Shown here: positions 1 to 8,125 of the stretch, in pieces
Position numbering within the stretch: position 1 is the stretch's first letter
Layout: each line of letters opens with the position of its first letter
NCBI GenBank assembly: GCA_019115945.1
Contig: DXCO01000029.1
Span: 1 to 32,897 of the forward strand
Origin: Candidatus Borkfalkia excrementavium
GTDB lineage: Bacteria; Bacillota; Clostridia; Christensenellales; Borkfalkiaceae
Direction: 5' to 3'
Length of the DNA stretch: 32,897 bases
Position numbers and translations under genes: made by a program
The notes under the pieces: model-generated
Told to the model about the DNA's origin: nothing
What the model saw: only the letters and a program-made list of their open reading frames with translations
Databases searched by the model: none

Positions 1-117
1 GCTGCTCGAAGAATTCGAGCACGCGGTCAGAATGGACGCGCATGCCGCGATCAGCATGACGAGAGCCAGTATCCAGGTAGTAATCCTCTTTTTGGTCGAA
101 TGATTCATCTTTGTCAT
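1..117 (-). CDS. Putative lipoprotein, N-terminal fragment (cut by window edge)
   Basis: Only the first 39 codons are in the window. They read as a bacterial lipoprotein signal peptide: a charged start (MTKMNHSTKKR), a hydrophobic core of about 18 residues, and a lipobox LTAC at residues 30-33, followed by a Ser/Asn-rich linker. The cysteine at residue 33 would be lipidated and the mature protein tethered outside the membrane. An AAAGGGTG ribosome site lies a few bases upstream of the ATG. A second in-frame ATG at codon 4 is possible. Such signals are common on solute-binding proteins of ABC transporters, but the mature domain is not visible, so no function is assigned. Confidence 0.75.
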   Translation of the reverse strand, partial: MTKMNHSTKKRITTWILALVMLIAACASILTACSNSSSS

Positions 118-207
118 AGAACACCCTTTGCAGATAAAGTATTAATAAAAAACGAAATAAATCGCGCGGTTCCGCCCCCTTGCGGAAAGCGAAAATCGTA
201 CTATCTT

Positions 208-236
208 ATTTTAATATAAAAAGTACGGAATTGCAA
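208..236 (-). promoter_or_regulatory. Promoter of the lipoprotein gene
   Basis: On the minus strand, TTGCAA (231-236) and TAAAAT (208-213) are separated by 17 bases. This leaves a leader of about 80 bases before the lipoprotein start. The leader contains a small hairpin (TTCCGC/GCGGAA) near 172-190. Confidence 0.55.
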
Positions 237-376
237 GCGATAACGGTTAAAAAAACGTGAAAATTGAATTTATTTTTCTTTCTTGCGCACAAACTGTATT
301 ATATATACGAAATTCCGCCGCGCAGCGCTCGCAAAGGCGCAAAAAACAGGCCGCGGCGGGAAAGAGGTGTCCTGTT

Positions 377-739
377 TTGGAAAAAAAAGCAAATAAAATC
401 CTTCTCGGCGCATGCGGCGGGATCACGGGCGCGGTAAACGGGATCTTCGGCGGAGGCGGCGGCATGATCGTCGTGCCTCTGCTCACATCGCTTGCGAACA
501 AGCCGCCCCTCGTCGCGCACGCGACCGCGATCCTCATCATCCTTCCCGTAAGCCTTGCCAGCGGGATCATCTATCTCATCAACGGCTATTTCGATACGGA
601 ATTGTTTCTTTCCGTCAGTTTGGGCGTGCTGTTCGGCGGCTTTTTGGGCGCGGGCGCGCTCAACAAACTGTCCGCCGGCACGGCCACGATCATCTTTGCC
701 GCCGTCATGTTTGCCGCCGGTCTGAAAATGATTTTCTGA
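377..739 (+). CDS. TauE/SafE-type membrane protein, half-length (first of pair)
   Basis: A 120-residue membrane protein starting at TTG 377. This start is chosen because AGAGGTG lies about 7 bases upstream and the family homology begins directly after it. The upstream in-frame extension is Arg/Gln-rich and has no ribosome site. The glycine-rich N-terminal segment (GITGAVNGIFGGGGGMIVVPLL) and the following hydrophobic helices match one repeat unit of the TauE/SafE permease family, whose full-length members have about 250 residues and two such halves. It ends as a typical half does (FAAGLKMIF). The partner half starts 13 bases downstream. The family is linked to export of sulfite or organosulfonates, but the substrate cannot be read from the sequence. 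Confidence 0.8.
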   Translation: MEKKANKILLGACGGITGAVNGIFGGGGGMIVVPLLTSLANKPPLVAHATAILIILPVSLASGIIYLINGYFDTELFLSVSLGVLFGGFLGAGALNKLSAGTATIIFAAVMFAAGLKMIF

Positions 740-752
740 AGGAGTTCCGGCA

Positions 753-1148
753 ATGCGTTTTATCGTGTATCTGATCGCGGGCGTGCTCGGCGGTTTTCTC
801 GGCGGCATGGGGATGGGCGGCGGAACGGTCCTGATCCCCATCCTGACAATTTTCTGCGGAGTGGAACAGCACCTGGCGCAGTCGGTGAATCTGCTCTCCT
901 TTCTGCCCATGGCGCTGCTTTCCCTTCGCGTGCATTCACAAAACGGCCTGCTCGACACAAAGGGGGTATTGTGGGTCATTCTGCCCGCCGTCGCGCTCTC
1001 GGTGCTTGGCGGGATCTTTGTGAAAGGGGTTTCGGGCGGCGCTCTGAAAACGTCGTTCGGCGTGTTTTTATGCGTGCTTTCCGTCTGGCAGTTTTATACG
1101 GGCGTCAAGGGCGTGCTTGCTGAGCGCAACGCGCGCGGCGTAAAATAA
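753..1148 (+). CDS. TauE/SafE-type membrane protein, half-length (second of pair)
   Basis: A 131-residue membrane protein with its own AAGGAG ribosome site about 9 bases before ATG 753. The N-terminal GVLGGFLGGMGMGGGTVLIP repeats the glycine-rich signature of the preceding gene. Three further hydrophobic segments follow. It is in a different frame from its neighbour and has its own start, so the pair looks like two genes rather than one broken gene. The two products probably assemble as a heterodimer equal to one full-length TauE/SafE permease (inference). No terminator is evident after it, and the next promoter is that of the rnf operon. Confidence 0.8.
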   Translation: MRFIVYLIAGVLGGFLGGMGMGGGTVLIPILTIFCGVEQHLAQSVNLLSFLPMALLSLRVHSQNGLLDTKGVLWVILPAVALSVLGGIFVKGVSGGALKTSFGVFLCVLSVWQFYTGVKGVLAERNARGVK

Positions 1149-1215
1149 AAAAGTCTCCGTATTCGGCGATCTCCTGTTTCCGGGTATGGTTTTGCGGCCG
1201 ATTTTTTGTAAATCC

Positions 1216-1244
1216 TTTACAAGTGCGGGAAAAAATGGTAAAAT
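1216..1244 (+). promoter_or_regulatory. Promoter of the rnf operon
   Basis: TTTACA (1216-1221) and TAAAAT (1239-1244) with a 17-base spacer, plus a TGG extension just before the -10 box. The leader of about 60 bases holds a small GC hairpin (CCTCG/CGAGG, 1260-1274) and a strong GGGGAGGAAGG ribosome site. Confidence 0.75.
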
Positions 1245-1308
1245 AAATATCGACACAGTCCTCGCTCGGCGAGGCATATGACCCGTCGAACGGGGAGGAA
1301 GGTTATTA

Positions 1309-2595
1309 TTGGTTACGTTTGCAAACGGAATTCATCCCAAAGGCTGTAAAGAACTGTCCGGGGATCAGGCGATCGGGCGGGGCCCCGATCCGCAGTTTTT
1401 GTATGTGCCCCTGACCCAGCATATCGGCGCGCCCGCGCAGCCCGCAGTCGGTGCGGGCGAGCGCGTAAAGAGGGGGCAGTTGATCGCCCGCGCGGCGGAA
1501 GGGCTTTCCGCCAACGTGTATTCGCCCGTGTCGGGCACCGTTCAGGGCGTCGTTCAGCACATAACCCAATCGGGGAAAAAGCGCGATCATATCCTCATCG
1601 AAAACGACTTTTCCGATGAGAGCGTCTCTCTGCCGCCGCTTGGCGAGATCACGGGCGGCAGTGTCCTTTCCCGCATCGCGGAAGCGGGCATCGTGGGTAT
1701 GGGCGGCGCGGCTTTCCCCACGGCGGCAAAACTGAATACGGGGGAGAAAAAGGTGGACGTGCTCGTCGTCAACGGCGCCGAGTGCGAACCGTACATCACG
1801 TGCGATTACCGCATCATGCTCGAATACGCGCCCGAGATCGTCAAGGGCGTGCGTTTTGCCATGCTCGCGTGCGGGGCGGAACGCGCCGTCATCGGCATCG
1901 AAGATAATAAGCCGGACGCGATCCGCACGATGAGCGGAGCCGCGGAGGGAAATGTTTCGGTAAAGCGCCTGAAAACGAAGTACCCGCAGGGCGCGGAAAA
2001 GCAACTCGTCTACAGTTGCGTGAAAAGGGTGATCCCCGAAGGCAAACTGCCCGCGGACGCAGGCGTTGTCGTCGTCAACGTGCATACGGCGCTGGCGATT
2101 TATAAGGCAGTCGCGGAAAATACGCCCTGTTACGAGCGGGTGATGACGGTGAGCGGAAAAGGGGCGGAAAGGCCCTGCAACATCTGGGTGAAAAACGGCA
2201 CGCCGTACCGCGATCTTGCGGAATTTTGCGGCGGCAGCGAAGATTGCGCCCGCATCGTGGCAGGCGGGCCGATGATGGGGGATCCCGTCTTTTCCCTGAA
2301 AGTATGCACGGGGAAAGGCTCTTCCTCCCTGTTGTTCCTCAGCGAAAGCGAGTGCGAGAGCAAATCCGCAAGCGTATGCATCGGATGCGGCAGATGCGTT
2401 GCGGCGTGCCCCATGGGGCTTTCTCCCGTATTTATCGAGCGCGCGCTGTTCGATAAAAATTACGAGGAAGCAAAGTGGTACGGCGCGGAATCGTGTATCG
2501 GATGCGGGTGCTGTTCTTACGTCTGCCCCGCAAAAAGATTTTTGGTGCAGAGCGTCAAACTTGCGAAAAAAACGATCAAGGAGAAAGGGCTGTAA
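1309..2595 (+). CDS. rnfC: Rnf electron transport complex subunit C
   Basis: A 428-residue peripheral subunit of the ion-translocating ferredoxin:NAD+ oxidoreductase. In the known complex RnfC carries the NAD(H)-reacting site on the cytoplasmic face. The N-terminal half has the soluble Nqo1/RnfC-type fold, with glycine-rich stretches such as GIVGMGGAAFPTAAKL and NGAECEPYITCDYR. The C-terminal part has two ferredoxin-type motifs, CIGCGRCVAACP (Cys357, 360, 363, 367) and CIGCGCCSYVCP (Cys396, 399, 402, 406), which fit two [4Fe-4S] clusters. The start is TTG 1309, placed 6 bases after a GGGAGGAAGG site. It opens the rnfCDGEAB operon, and its stop overlaps the rnfD start in TAATG. Confidence 0.95.
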   Translation: MVTFANGIHPKGCKELSGDQAIGRGPDPQFLYVPLTQHIGAPAQPAVGAGERVKRGQLIARAAEGLSANVYSPVSGTVQGVVQHITQSGKKRDHILIENDFSDESVSLPPLGEITGGSVLSRIAEAGIVGMGGAAFPTAAKLNTGEKKVDVLVVNGAECEPYITCDYRIMLEYAPEIVKGVRFAMLACGAERAVIGIEDNKPDAIRTMSGAAEGNVSVKRLKTKYPQGAEKQLVYSCVKRVIPEGKLPADAGVVVVNVHTALAIYKAVAENTPCYERVMTVSGKGAERPCNIWVKNGTPYRDLAEFCGGSEDCARIVAGGPMMGDPVFSLKVCTGKGSSSLLFLSESECESKSASVCIGCGRCVAACPMGLSPVFIERALFDKNYEEAKWYGAESCIGCGCCSYVCPAKRFLVQSVKLAKKTIKEKGL

Positions 2596-4775
2596 TGGCG
2601 GAAATCAAAAATTACAAAGTGGCGATCTCTCCGCACAAACTCGATTCCGATACGACGCGGCGCCTCATGCTCGACGTGATCATCGCGCTGTTGCCCTGCC
2701 TCGTGTGCGGCGTCCTCTTTTTCGGGCTGTATGCGCTCCTGCTCGTCGTTATCTGCACGGCGACCTGTTTTGTAAGCGAACAGATCTACAATCTGCTCCG
2801 CAAAAAGCCGCTCACCTTCGATCTTTCGGCGGTCGTTACGGGGCTGATCCTGGGGCTGAACCTTCCCGCGCGTGCGCCTTGGTATATTCCGATCGTCGGC
2901 GGCGTGATCGCGATCATTTTCGTCAAAATGTTTTTCGGCGGCCTCGGCAAAAACTTTGCCAACCCCGCCGCCACGGCGCGCGTCTTTCTGCTTTTGGCAT
3001 ACGGCAGCGTCATGGCAAAGTATATCGGCGCGGATATTTCGGGGAATTTTCTTGCCGACGGCACGACTTCCGCCACGTATCTCGGCGGCGGCGTATCCGC
3101 CCTTGCCGGTAACTTTTTCGGCGTAAGGGGATATTGGGGCAATGTTCTGCAACTCTTTTTCGGCTACGTAGGCGGCTGTATCGGAGAGACCTGCGTGCCC
3201 GCGATTCTGGCGGGCGGGGCATATCTGATCGCGCGCCGCGTCATAGATTGGCGCATTCCGCTCGTCTATCTTCTTACGGCGGCGTTCATGACGCTCGTCT
3301 GTTTTCAGTCGGCGGGCGAAATCCTTTTGCAACTTTTCTCCGGAGGGCTCATGTTCGGTGCGTTTTTCATGGCGACCGATTACGCGACTTCCCCGAAATG
3401 GAAGATCAACAGGATCCTGTTTGCGTTCGGTCTCGGCGTGCTCACGGTGCTCATCCGCAGGTTCGGCAGTTTTCCCGAGGGCGTTTCGCTGGCCATACTG
3501 TTCATGAATCTGCTCGTCCCCGTGATGGACAGATATCTCGTGCCCGTGCGTTTCGGCCAGCAGACGAAGAGCGGCCGCCCGAAACCGCAGATCATGAAAT
3601 GGCTGATGCGCGGCCTGTGCGTCGCAATGGCGCTTGTTCTGGCGATCGCGGTTCCCGTCATGGCGCCGGCGGAGTGGCGGGAATATAAAAATTCCCGCAC
3701 CGAAGTGGAGATCCCCGCTTCGTACGAGTATGTCCGCTCTTTCTCCCTCGACGCATTCGGAAATTTCTATTTCGATACGGAAGATTCCCTGCAGGTGCCC
3801 GGCGGACAGGAAGTAAAGTTCACCATCGGGATCGGGACCGATTATCTCGTTTCCGATATAGTGCCCGAAGAACAGAGCGACCGTTATACGGCGGAACTCT
3901 CGCTCTTCCTGCATAAATCGTACAGCCAGATTTCCGGTCTGCAAGGGGATCTGAATACGGGGGCGACAGTCGTCAATACCTCCCTGAAAAATATGATCCT
4001 CGAATGCTATAAAGTCATCAACGATTCCGGCTATGCCAATCGCAACTATCCGGTCCGCGATGCGTATGCATACGTCGATTCGCATGCGCGCGCGGGATTC
4101 GGCGGCGAAGAGATCTTCGGCGTTTCCTCAACGATCACCATCCGCGAAGGGGTACAGCAGGATCTGAAATTCATCGTCCGGCTCGCGGACGGCAAAGTTT
4201 CTTCCGTTCTGCCCGTAGAACAGAGCGGAAGGTGGCAGGCGTCTTTGGCGCTCTTCCTCGGCAAGACGTATGCGGAGGTCGCCGCGATCTCCGACCTGCA
4301 GGCGCCGGGCGCGGGGGCGGACGGCGTCGTCTCGGCGACGAAAACGAACACCGCCCTCAAAAACATGATTCTGGAATGTTTCCTCGCGTCCGATCTGAAC
4401 GCGGATGCGTATACCGTCGGCTCTGCAGAATATGTGCAGGCGGCGGGTGCTTCCGCTCTGTTCGGCGGCGTTTCCTTCCTTGCGGGAGGGGAAGCGTACC
4501 TTGCGGAATACGATTACCGCCAGCCGCTCGCTTTTTATATCAATCTTGCGGAGGACAGGGTCGCAAACATTATCCCCATCACGCAGAGTACCGTTGGCTT
4601 TACGGCAGAACTTTCCTTCTTCCTCGGCAAGACGCGCGCAGAGATCTTTGCGCTGACCGATCTGGGCACGGGCGACGCGACTTCGTCCGCCACGCGCATG
4701 AATACGGCGCTCAAAGGAATGATCCTCGAATGTTTCGATCTTTTGGAAAATTTTGCGGGAGGTGACGCGCAATGA
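2595..4775 (+). CDS. rnfD: Rnf subunit D with three C-terminal RnfG-like repeats (extended RnfD)
   Basis: A 726-residue protein, about twice the usual 300-350 for RnfD. Residues 1 to about 325 form the standard multi-spanning RnfD core, including DGTTSAT at 155-161, which fits the covalent FMN attachment site (Thr161). An extra membrane helix follows at about 337-357. Then come three repeats at about 377-477, 491-600 and 611-717, sharing a V..I.P.EQS block, an FLGKT-type block and a terminal T/SAT...NTALKNMILECF block. They resemble the extracytoplasmic FMN-binding domain of RnfG. Candidate acceptor threonines are Thr458 (DLNTGAT), Thr582 (DGVVSAT) and Thr700 (DATSSAT). The start is the ATG inside TAATG at the rnfC stop; a longer upstream reading would run through rnfC. 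The rnfG start overlaps its stop (ATGA). RnfD identity is certain; the repeat function is inferred. Confidence 0.93.
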   Translation: MAEIKNYKVAISPHKLDSDTTRRLMLDVIIALLPCLVCGVLFFGLYALLLVVICTATCFVSEQIYNLLRKKPLTFDLSAVVTGLILGLNLPARAPWYIPIVGGVIAIIFVKMFFGGLGKNFANPAATARVFLLLAYGSVMAKYIGADISGNFLADGTTSATYLGGGVSALAGNFFGVRGYWGNVLQLFFGYVGGCIGETCVPAILAGGAYLIARRVIDWRIPLVYLLTAAFMTLVCFQSAGEILLQLFSGGLMFGAFFMATDYATSPKWKINRILFAFGLGVLTVLIRRFGSFPEGVSLAILFMNLLVPVMDRYLVPVRFGQQTKSGRPKPQIMKWLMRGLCVAMALVLAIAVPVMAPAEWREYKNSRTEVEIPASYEYVRSFSLDAFGNFYFDTEDSLQVPGGQEVKFTIGIGTDYLVSDIVPEEQSDRYTAELSLFLHKSYSQISGLQGDLNTGATVVNTSLKNMILECYKVINDSGYANRNYPVRDAYAYVDSHARAGFGGEEIFGVSSTITIREGVQQDLKFIVRLADGKVSSVLPVEQSGRWQASLALFLGKTYAEVAAISDLQAPGAGADGVVSATKTNTALKNMILECFLASDLNADAYTVGSAEYVQAAGASALFGGVSFLAGGEAYLAEYDYRQPLAFYINLAEDRVANIIPITQSTVGFTAELSFFLGKTRAEIFALTDLGTGDATSSATRMNTALKGMILECFDLLENFAGGDAQ

Positions 4776-5320
4776 CTGCAAAAGTAAAATCCATGCTGCA
4801 ATGCATCCTCGTTCTGGCCGTCATCGCGCTTGCCAGCGGTGTTCTCCTCGGCGCGGTGCATGTCCTTACCTATGTCGATCCCTTTCAGGCGACCCTTGAC
4901 TTTTTCAAGGAGGAAAGCGGGGCGGAGGGCGATTTTGAAATGATCGTGGAAAAGGAAACGTCCGTCGACGGAACGAGCGGAAGCATCGTCTATTACGCGC
5001 GTTCCACAGACGGCGTGCACGCCTTCCTCGCAAAGGGCAACGGCGGATACGGAGGGGAAAGGGTCCCCGTTTACGTGTTTATCAAAGAGGGGACGATCAC
5101 AAAGGTCGCTCCGGGCGATTATACGCAGCAGACCTTTATGGACGAACTTGAAAAAGGCTTTTACGATCAGTTTGTGGGCAAAGACGTCGCGACGCTGAAA
5201 CCGCTGGAAGCGGATACCGTATCCGGCGCGACCATGAGTTCCACGGCGGTCAGAAACGCAATCGACGCCGTCGTTGCCTATTACAACGGGAACGTATCGG
5301 GAGGGGAGAGCAATGGATAG
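4772..5320 (+). CDS. rnfG: Rnf electron transport complex subunit G (covalent FMN)
   Basis: A 182-residue protein with one N-terminal membrane helix (about residues 8-30) and an extracytoplasmic FMN-binding domain. The ApbE-type attachment motif DTVSGATMSS places the covalent FMN on Thr154. In the known complex, RnfG passes electrons between the flavin of RnfD and the rest of the membrane part. The ATG overlaps the rnfD stop as ATGA and is preceded by GGAGGTGACG. Its C-terminus overlaps the rnfE start by 8 bases. Length is normal for the family. No apbE flavin transferase gene is present in this window, so it must be encoded elsewhere. Confidence 0.95.
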   Translation: MTAKVKSMLQCILVLAVIALASGVLLGAVHVLTYVDPFQATLDFFKEESGAEGDFEMIVEKETSVDGTSGSIVYYARSTDGVHAFLAKGNGGYGGERVPVYVFIKEGTITKVAPGDYTQQTFMDELEKGFYDQFVGKDVATLKPLEADTVSGATMSSTAVRNAIDAVVAYYNGNVSGGESNG

Positions 5321-5990
5321 AAGAAAACTCAAAGATACCTTTCTCGGCGGTATCATAAAAAACAATCCCACGTTCGTGCTCGTTTTGGGCACCTGTCCGA
5401 CGATCGCGATGACGACCAGCCTTTTTCAGGCCTTCGCGATGGGCGTTGCCACGATGTTCGTGCTCGTCTTTTCCAACCTGTTTGTCAGCCTTTTGCGCAA
5501 TCTCATTCCCGACAAGGTGCGCATTCCGTGCTATATCGTGATCATTTCGACCTTTGTCATCATCGTGCAGATGGTCATGCAGAGGTATCTTCCCGACCTG
5601 TACAGCACGATGAATCAGTTTATAACGCTGATCGTGGTCAACTGCATTATCCTGGCGCGTGCAGAAAGTTTTGCTTCCTGCAATAAACCCCTTTACAGCG
5701 TCGTCGACGGGCTGTCCATGGGGCTCGGGTTTACGGGAGCCCTTTGCCTGATCGGCATCATCCGCGAATTTTTTGCGGGCGGCTCCTTTGCAGGAATGTC
5801 GATCCCTGGTTTTCCCGTGATGGATACGAACGGCGCGAAAGCCTTCGGTTTCATCGTGTTCGGCTGCCTGATGGCTCTGTTCAATTTCGTGATTCAGAAA
5901 CTCAACGAACGCAAGGAAAAGATGAAAAAGGCGTCTCTGCCCCTTTCGGACGGCAGGGTGGAAGAACTGAAAGAAGGAGGTGCGCAATGA
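5313..5990 (+). CDS. rnfE: Rnf electron transport complex subunit E
   Basis: A 225-residue integral membrane subunit with about six hydrophobic helices. The family signature near the N-terminus (NNPTFVLVLGTCPTIAMTTS) and NCIILARAESFA in the middle are characteristic of RnfE/NqrD. RnfE and RnfA form an inverted pair that holds a cluster in the membrane of the ion-translocating core (established for the family). The start is ATG 5313, after GGGAGGGGAG, and it overlaps the end of rnfG by 8 bases. The earlier in-frame start inside rnfG has no ribosome site. The tail (about 35 residues) is charged and cytoplasmic. Confidence 0.95.
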   Translation: MDRRKLKDTFLGGIIKNNPTFVLVLGTCPTIAMTTSLFQAFAMGVATMFVLVFSNLFVSLLRNLIPDKVRIPCYIVIISTFVIIVQMVMQRYLPDLYSTMNQFITLIVVNCIILARAESFASCNKPLYSVVDGLSMGLGFTGALCLIGIIREFFAGGSFAGMSIPGFPVMDTNGAKAFGFIVFGCLMALFNFVIQKLNERKEKMKKASLPLSDGRVEELKEGGAQ

Positions 5991-6574
5991 CCGTTTCCAT
6001 CATATCTTTGATGTTCGCCGCCGTCATATCGGATAATATAGTGCTGTCGCAGTATCAGGGGATCTGTCCTTTCCTCGGCGTTTCCAAAAAAATTTCGAGC
6101 GCGGCTGGAATGGGGTTTGCCGTCATATTCGTCATGGCGATCTCCTCCGTATTCACGTATCTGCTCTACAACTATGTGCTCGTGCCGCTGGAAGTCGGCT
6201 ATCTTTACACGATGGCGTTCATTCTCGTGATCGCCAGCCTCGTACAGATCACCGAAATGATCGTAAAGAGGTTTTCTCCCACCCTCTACAGCGCTTTGGG
6301 CGTATATCTTCCTCTGATCACGACCAATTGCGCAATATTGGGCACGGCGAAGGCGCTTGTCGTTCCGCAGATATACAATTTTGTCTACACGTTCGCCATA
6401 TCCGTCGCGACGGGGGTCGGATTTTTGTTTGCCATCGTTCTTCTCGCGTGCGTGCGCCTGAAAACGGACAGGGCGGATATTCCGAAATGTTTCAAAGGCT
6501 TTCCGATCACGCTGATCACCGCGGCGATCATGGCAATGGCGTTCGCCGGTTTTTCCGGCATACTGGCGGGGTGA
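5987..6574 (+). CDS. rnfA: Rnf electron transport complex subunit A
   Basis: A 195-residue integral membrane subunit, typical RnfA length, with six hydrophobic segments. Conserved features include the N-terminal SDNIVLSQYQGICPFLGVSKK segment and the mid-protein TTNCAILGTA, which mirrors the NCIILARAE of RnfE and carries the cysteine implicated in the intramembrane iron centre. It starts at ATG 5987, overlapping the rnfE stop as ATGA, after an AAGGAGG ribosome site. It should pair with RnfE in the ion-translocating core of the complex. Confidence 0.95.
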   Translation: MTVSIISLMFAAVISDNIVLSQYQGICPFLGVSKKISSAAGMGFAVIFVMAISSVFTYLLYNYVLVPLEVGYLYTMAFILVIASLVQITEMIVKRFSPTLYSALGVYLPLITTNCAILGTAKALVVPQIYNFVYTFAISVATGVGFLFAIVLLACVRLKTDRADIPKCFKGFPITLITAAIMAMAFAGFSGILAG

Positions 6575-6582
6575 AGTAAACT

Positions 6583-7377
6583 ATGAATACGATCGTTCAA
6601 ATCGCCGTTGCGGGCGGCGTCATGCTCGCCATAGCGCTGGTTTTCGGCGTCATCCTCGTCATCTGTTCCAATGTTTTTGCCGTCAAAAAGGACGAGCGCA
6701 TCGAAAAGGTGGAAAATCTTCTCGCAAAGTCCAACTGCGGCGGCTGCGGCAAGGCGGGCTGCGCGCAGTTTGCGGAAGCGCTCGTAAAGGGAGAGGCAAA
6801 ACTTTCCGACTGCCGCGCCACGCCCGCGGCCAACAAAGAAAAAATTGCGCAGATTTTGGGCGGCGGAGAGATCGGGGAAGACACGGTCGCCGTCGTGCAT
6901 TGCTGCGGCGGAAACGCCTGCTACAACAAATACGATTATCAGGGCTACGGCAACTGCGCCTCGTGCGAACTGATCGCGGGCGGCATCAAGGCGTGTCCGG
7001 TCGGCTGTATCGGAAAAAAGACCTGTTCCGATGTCTGTGCGTATTATGCCATCGACGTGGGCGACGGCGGCTATTCTGTCGTGGACAAAGAAAAGTGCGT
7101 TTCCTGCGGGGCATGCATTTCCAATTGTCCGAAAGGCATCATCGGCCGCATCCCTAAAAATGCCAAAGTGTATATCGCCTGTTCCAATCACGGAAAGGGC
7201 AAAGACGTCATGGAACTGTGCAAAAACGGATGCATCGCCTGCGGCCTGTGCGCAAAGACGTGCCCTGTCGGCGCGATCGCCATGAAGGACGGCCTGCCCG
7301 AGATCGATTATACGAAATGCATCGGCTGTATGAAATGCGCACAAAAGTGCCCGCGCGGCTGCATAAAGGGGCATTAA
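6583..7377 (+). CDS. rnfB: Rnf electron transport complex subunit B (ferredoxin-reacting)
   Basis: A 264-residue iron-sulfur protein that accepts electrons from reduced ferredoxin in the known complex. It has an N-terminal membrane anchor (about residues 5-30), then the Fe-S domain CGGCGKAGC with Cys52, 55, 60 and 77. Several further cysteine motifs follow: CASCELI...CPVGC, CVSCGACISNCP, CIACGLCAKTCP and CIGCMKCAQKCP. It ends shortly after the last motif, without the long tail of some clostridial forms. It starts 8 bases after rnfA, with only a weak ribosome site (GGGGTGAAG). It is the last rnf gene. Confidence 0.95.
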   Translation: MNTIVQIAVAGGVMLAIALVFGVILVICSNVFAVKKDERIEKVENLLAKSNCGGCGKAGCAQFAEALVKGEAKLSDCRATPAANKEKIAQILGGGEIGEDTVAVVHCCGGNACYNKYDYQGYGNCASCELIAGGIKACPVGCIGKKTCSDVCAYYAIDVGDGGYSVVDKEKCVSCGACISNCPKGIIGRIPKNAKVYIACSNHGKGKDVMELCKNGCIACGLCAKTCPVGAIAMKDGLPEIDYTKCIGCMKCAQKCPRGCIKGH

Positions 7378-7379
7378 AC

Positions 7380-8036
7380 ATGCGTTATCGGTATATTCTG
7401 TTCGATCTAGACGGCACGCTTTTCGATACGGGCGAGGGGATCCTGAACTCGTTCAGGCATACTTTCAAAGAGACGGGCGTGCCGTATGAAGAGCAGGGGT
7501 TGTTAAAATTTATCGGTCCGCCGCTCTACGAATCTTTCCGCACGATATTGGGTAAAAGCGAGGAAGAGGCGGAGCGCATGAAAAAGATTTACCGGACATT
7601 TTATCGCGAAACGGGCGTTTATCAATGCAGGCCGGTAGACGGGGCGGAAGACTGCCTCGCCGCTCTCGTGCGCGGCGGTGCAAAACTGGCGGTGGCTACG
7701 TCCAAACCGGAAATTTTTGCGCATAAGATCCTTCAGAGATTCGGTTTCGAAAAATATTTTTCGGCCGTATGCGGCGCGTTCCCCGACGACAGCAGAGCGG
7801 AAAAATCGGAGGTGATCTCGGCCGCGCTCGACGCGCTGGGCGCCGCGGGCGAAAGGGAAAAAAGCGTCATGGTAGGAGACAGAAATTACGATGTTTTCGG
7901 CGCCGCAAAATGCGGGATCGGCTGTATCGGGATCGACGTTTGCGGCTTTGCGGAAGCGGGCGAATTGGAGGGCGCGGGCGCGCTCGCTCTCGTCCGTTCG
8001 TTCGGCGAATTGCTCGCCTTATTGGAAAAAAGCTGA
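7380..8036 (+). CDS. HAD-superfamily phosphatase (phosphoglycolate phosphatase-like)
   Basis: A 218-residue haloacid dehalogenase family hydrolase. Motif I is FDLDGT (Asp9 nucleophile, Asp11), motif II is the Thr/Ser in VATSKPE, motif III a lysine around residue 141, and motif IV GDRNYD. The FIGPPLYESF segment in the cap is typical of the Gph/PgpB-like subgroup acting on small phosphorylated metabolites. The ATG lies 2 bases after the rnfB stop, so it is very likely cotranscribed with the rnf operon. No functional link to Rnf can be read from the sequence. The exact substrate is unknown. Confidence 0.85.
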   Translation: MRYRYILFDLDGTLFDTGEGILNSFRHTFKETGVPYEEQGLLKFIGPPLYESFRTILGKSEEEAERMKKIYRTFYRETGVYQCRPVDGAEDCLAALVRGGAKLAVATSKPEIFAHKILQRFGFEKYFSAVCGAFPDDSRAEKSEVISAALDALGAAGEREKSVMVGDRNYDVFGAAKCGIGCIGIDVCGFAEAGELEGAGALALVRSFGELLALLEKS

Positions 8037-8065
8037 AATTATTAAAATTTTGATATACCGAAAGG

Positions 8066-8113
8066 AAAAAGAAATTCGGGTTGTGCAATTTGTACAGTCC
8101 CTTTTTTCTTTTT
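8066..8113 (+). terminator. Probable terminator of the rnf operon
   Basis: An imperfect hairpin: GGG (8078-8080) with CCC (8099-8101) enclosing TGTGC/GTACA, followed directly by T6CT5. The outer AAAAAGAAA pairs with TTTCTTTTT. The stem is weak in GC, so termination may be partial. Confidence 0.45.
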
Positions 8114-8125
8114 ATGTGGAAAAAT

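Noticed and set aside
739-753. Frameshift splitting one TauE gene
   Set aside because: A proper stop, an AAGGAG ribosome site and a new ATG lie between the halves, and each half has complete repeat ends, so two genes are more likely than a sequencing or frameshift break.
2475-2595. Longer N-terminus for RnfD starting inside rnfC
   Set aside because: The added 40 residues read through the ferredoxin region of rnfC in another frame. The RnfD family start is the ATG in the TAATG overlap at 2595.
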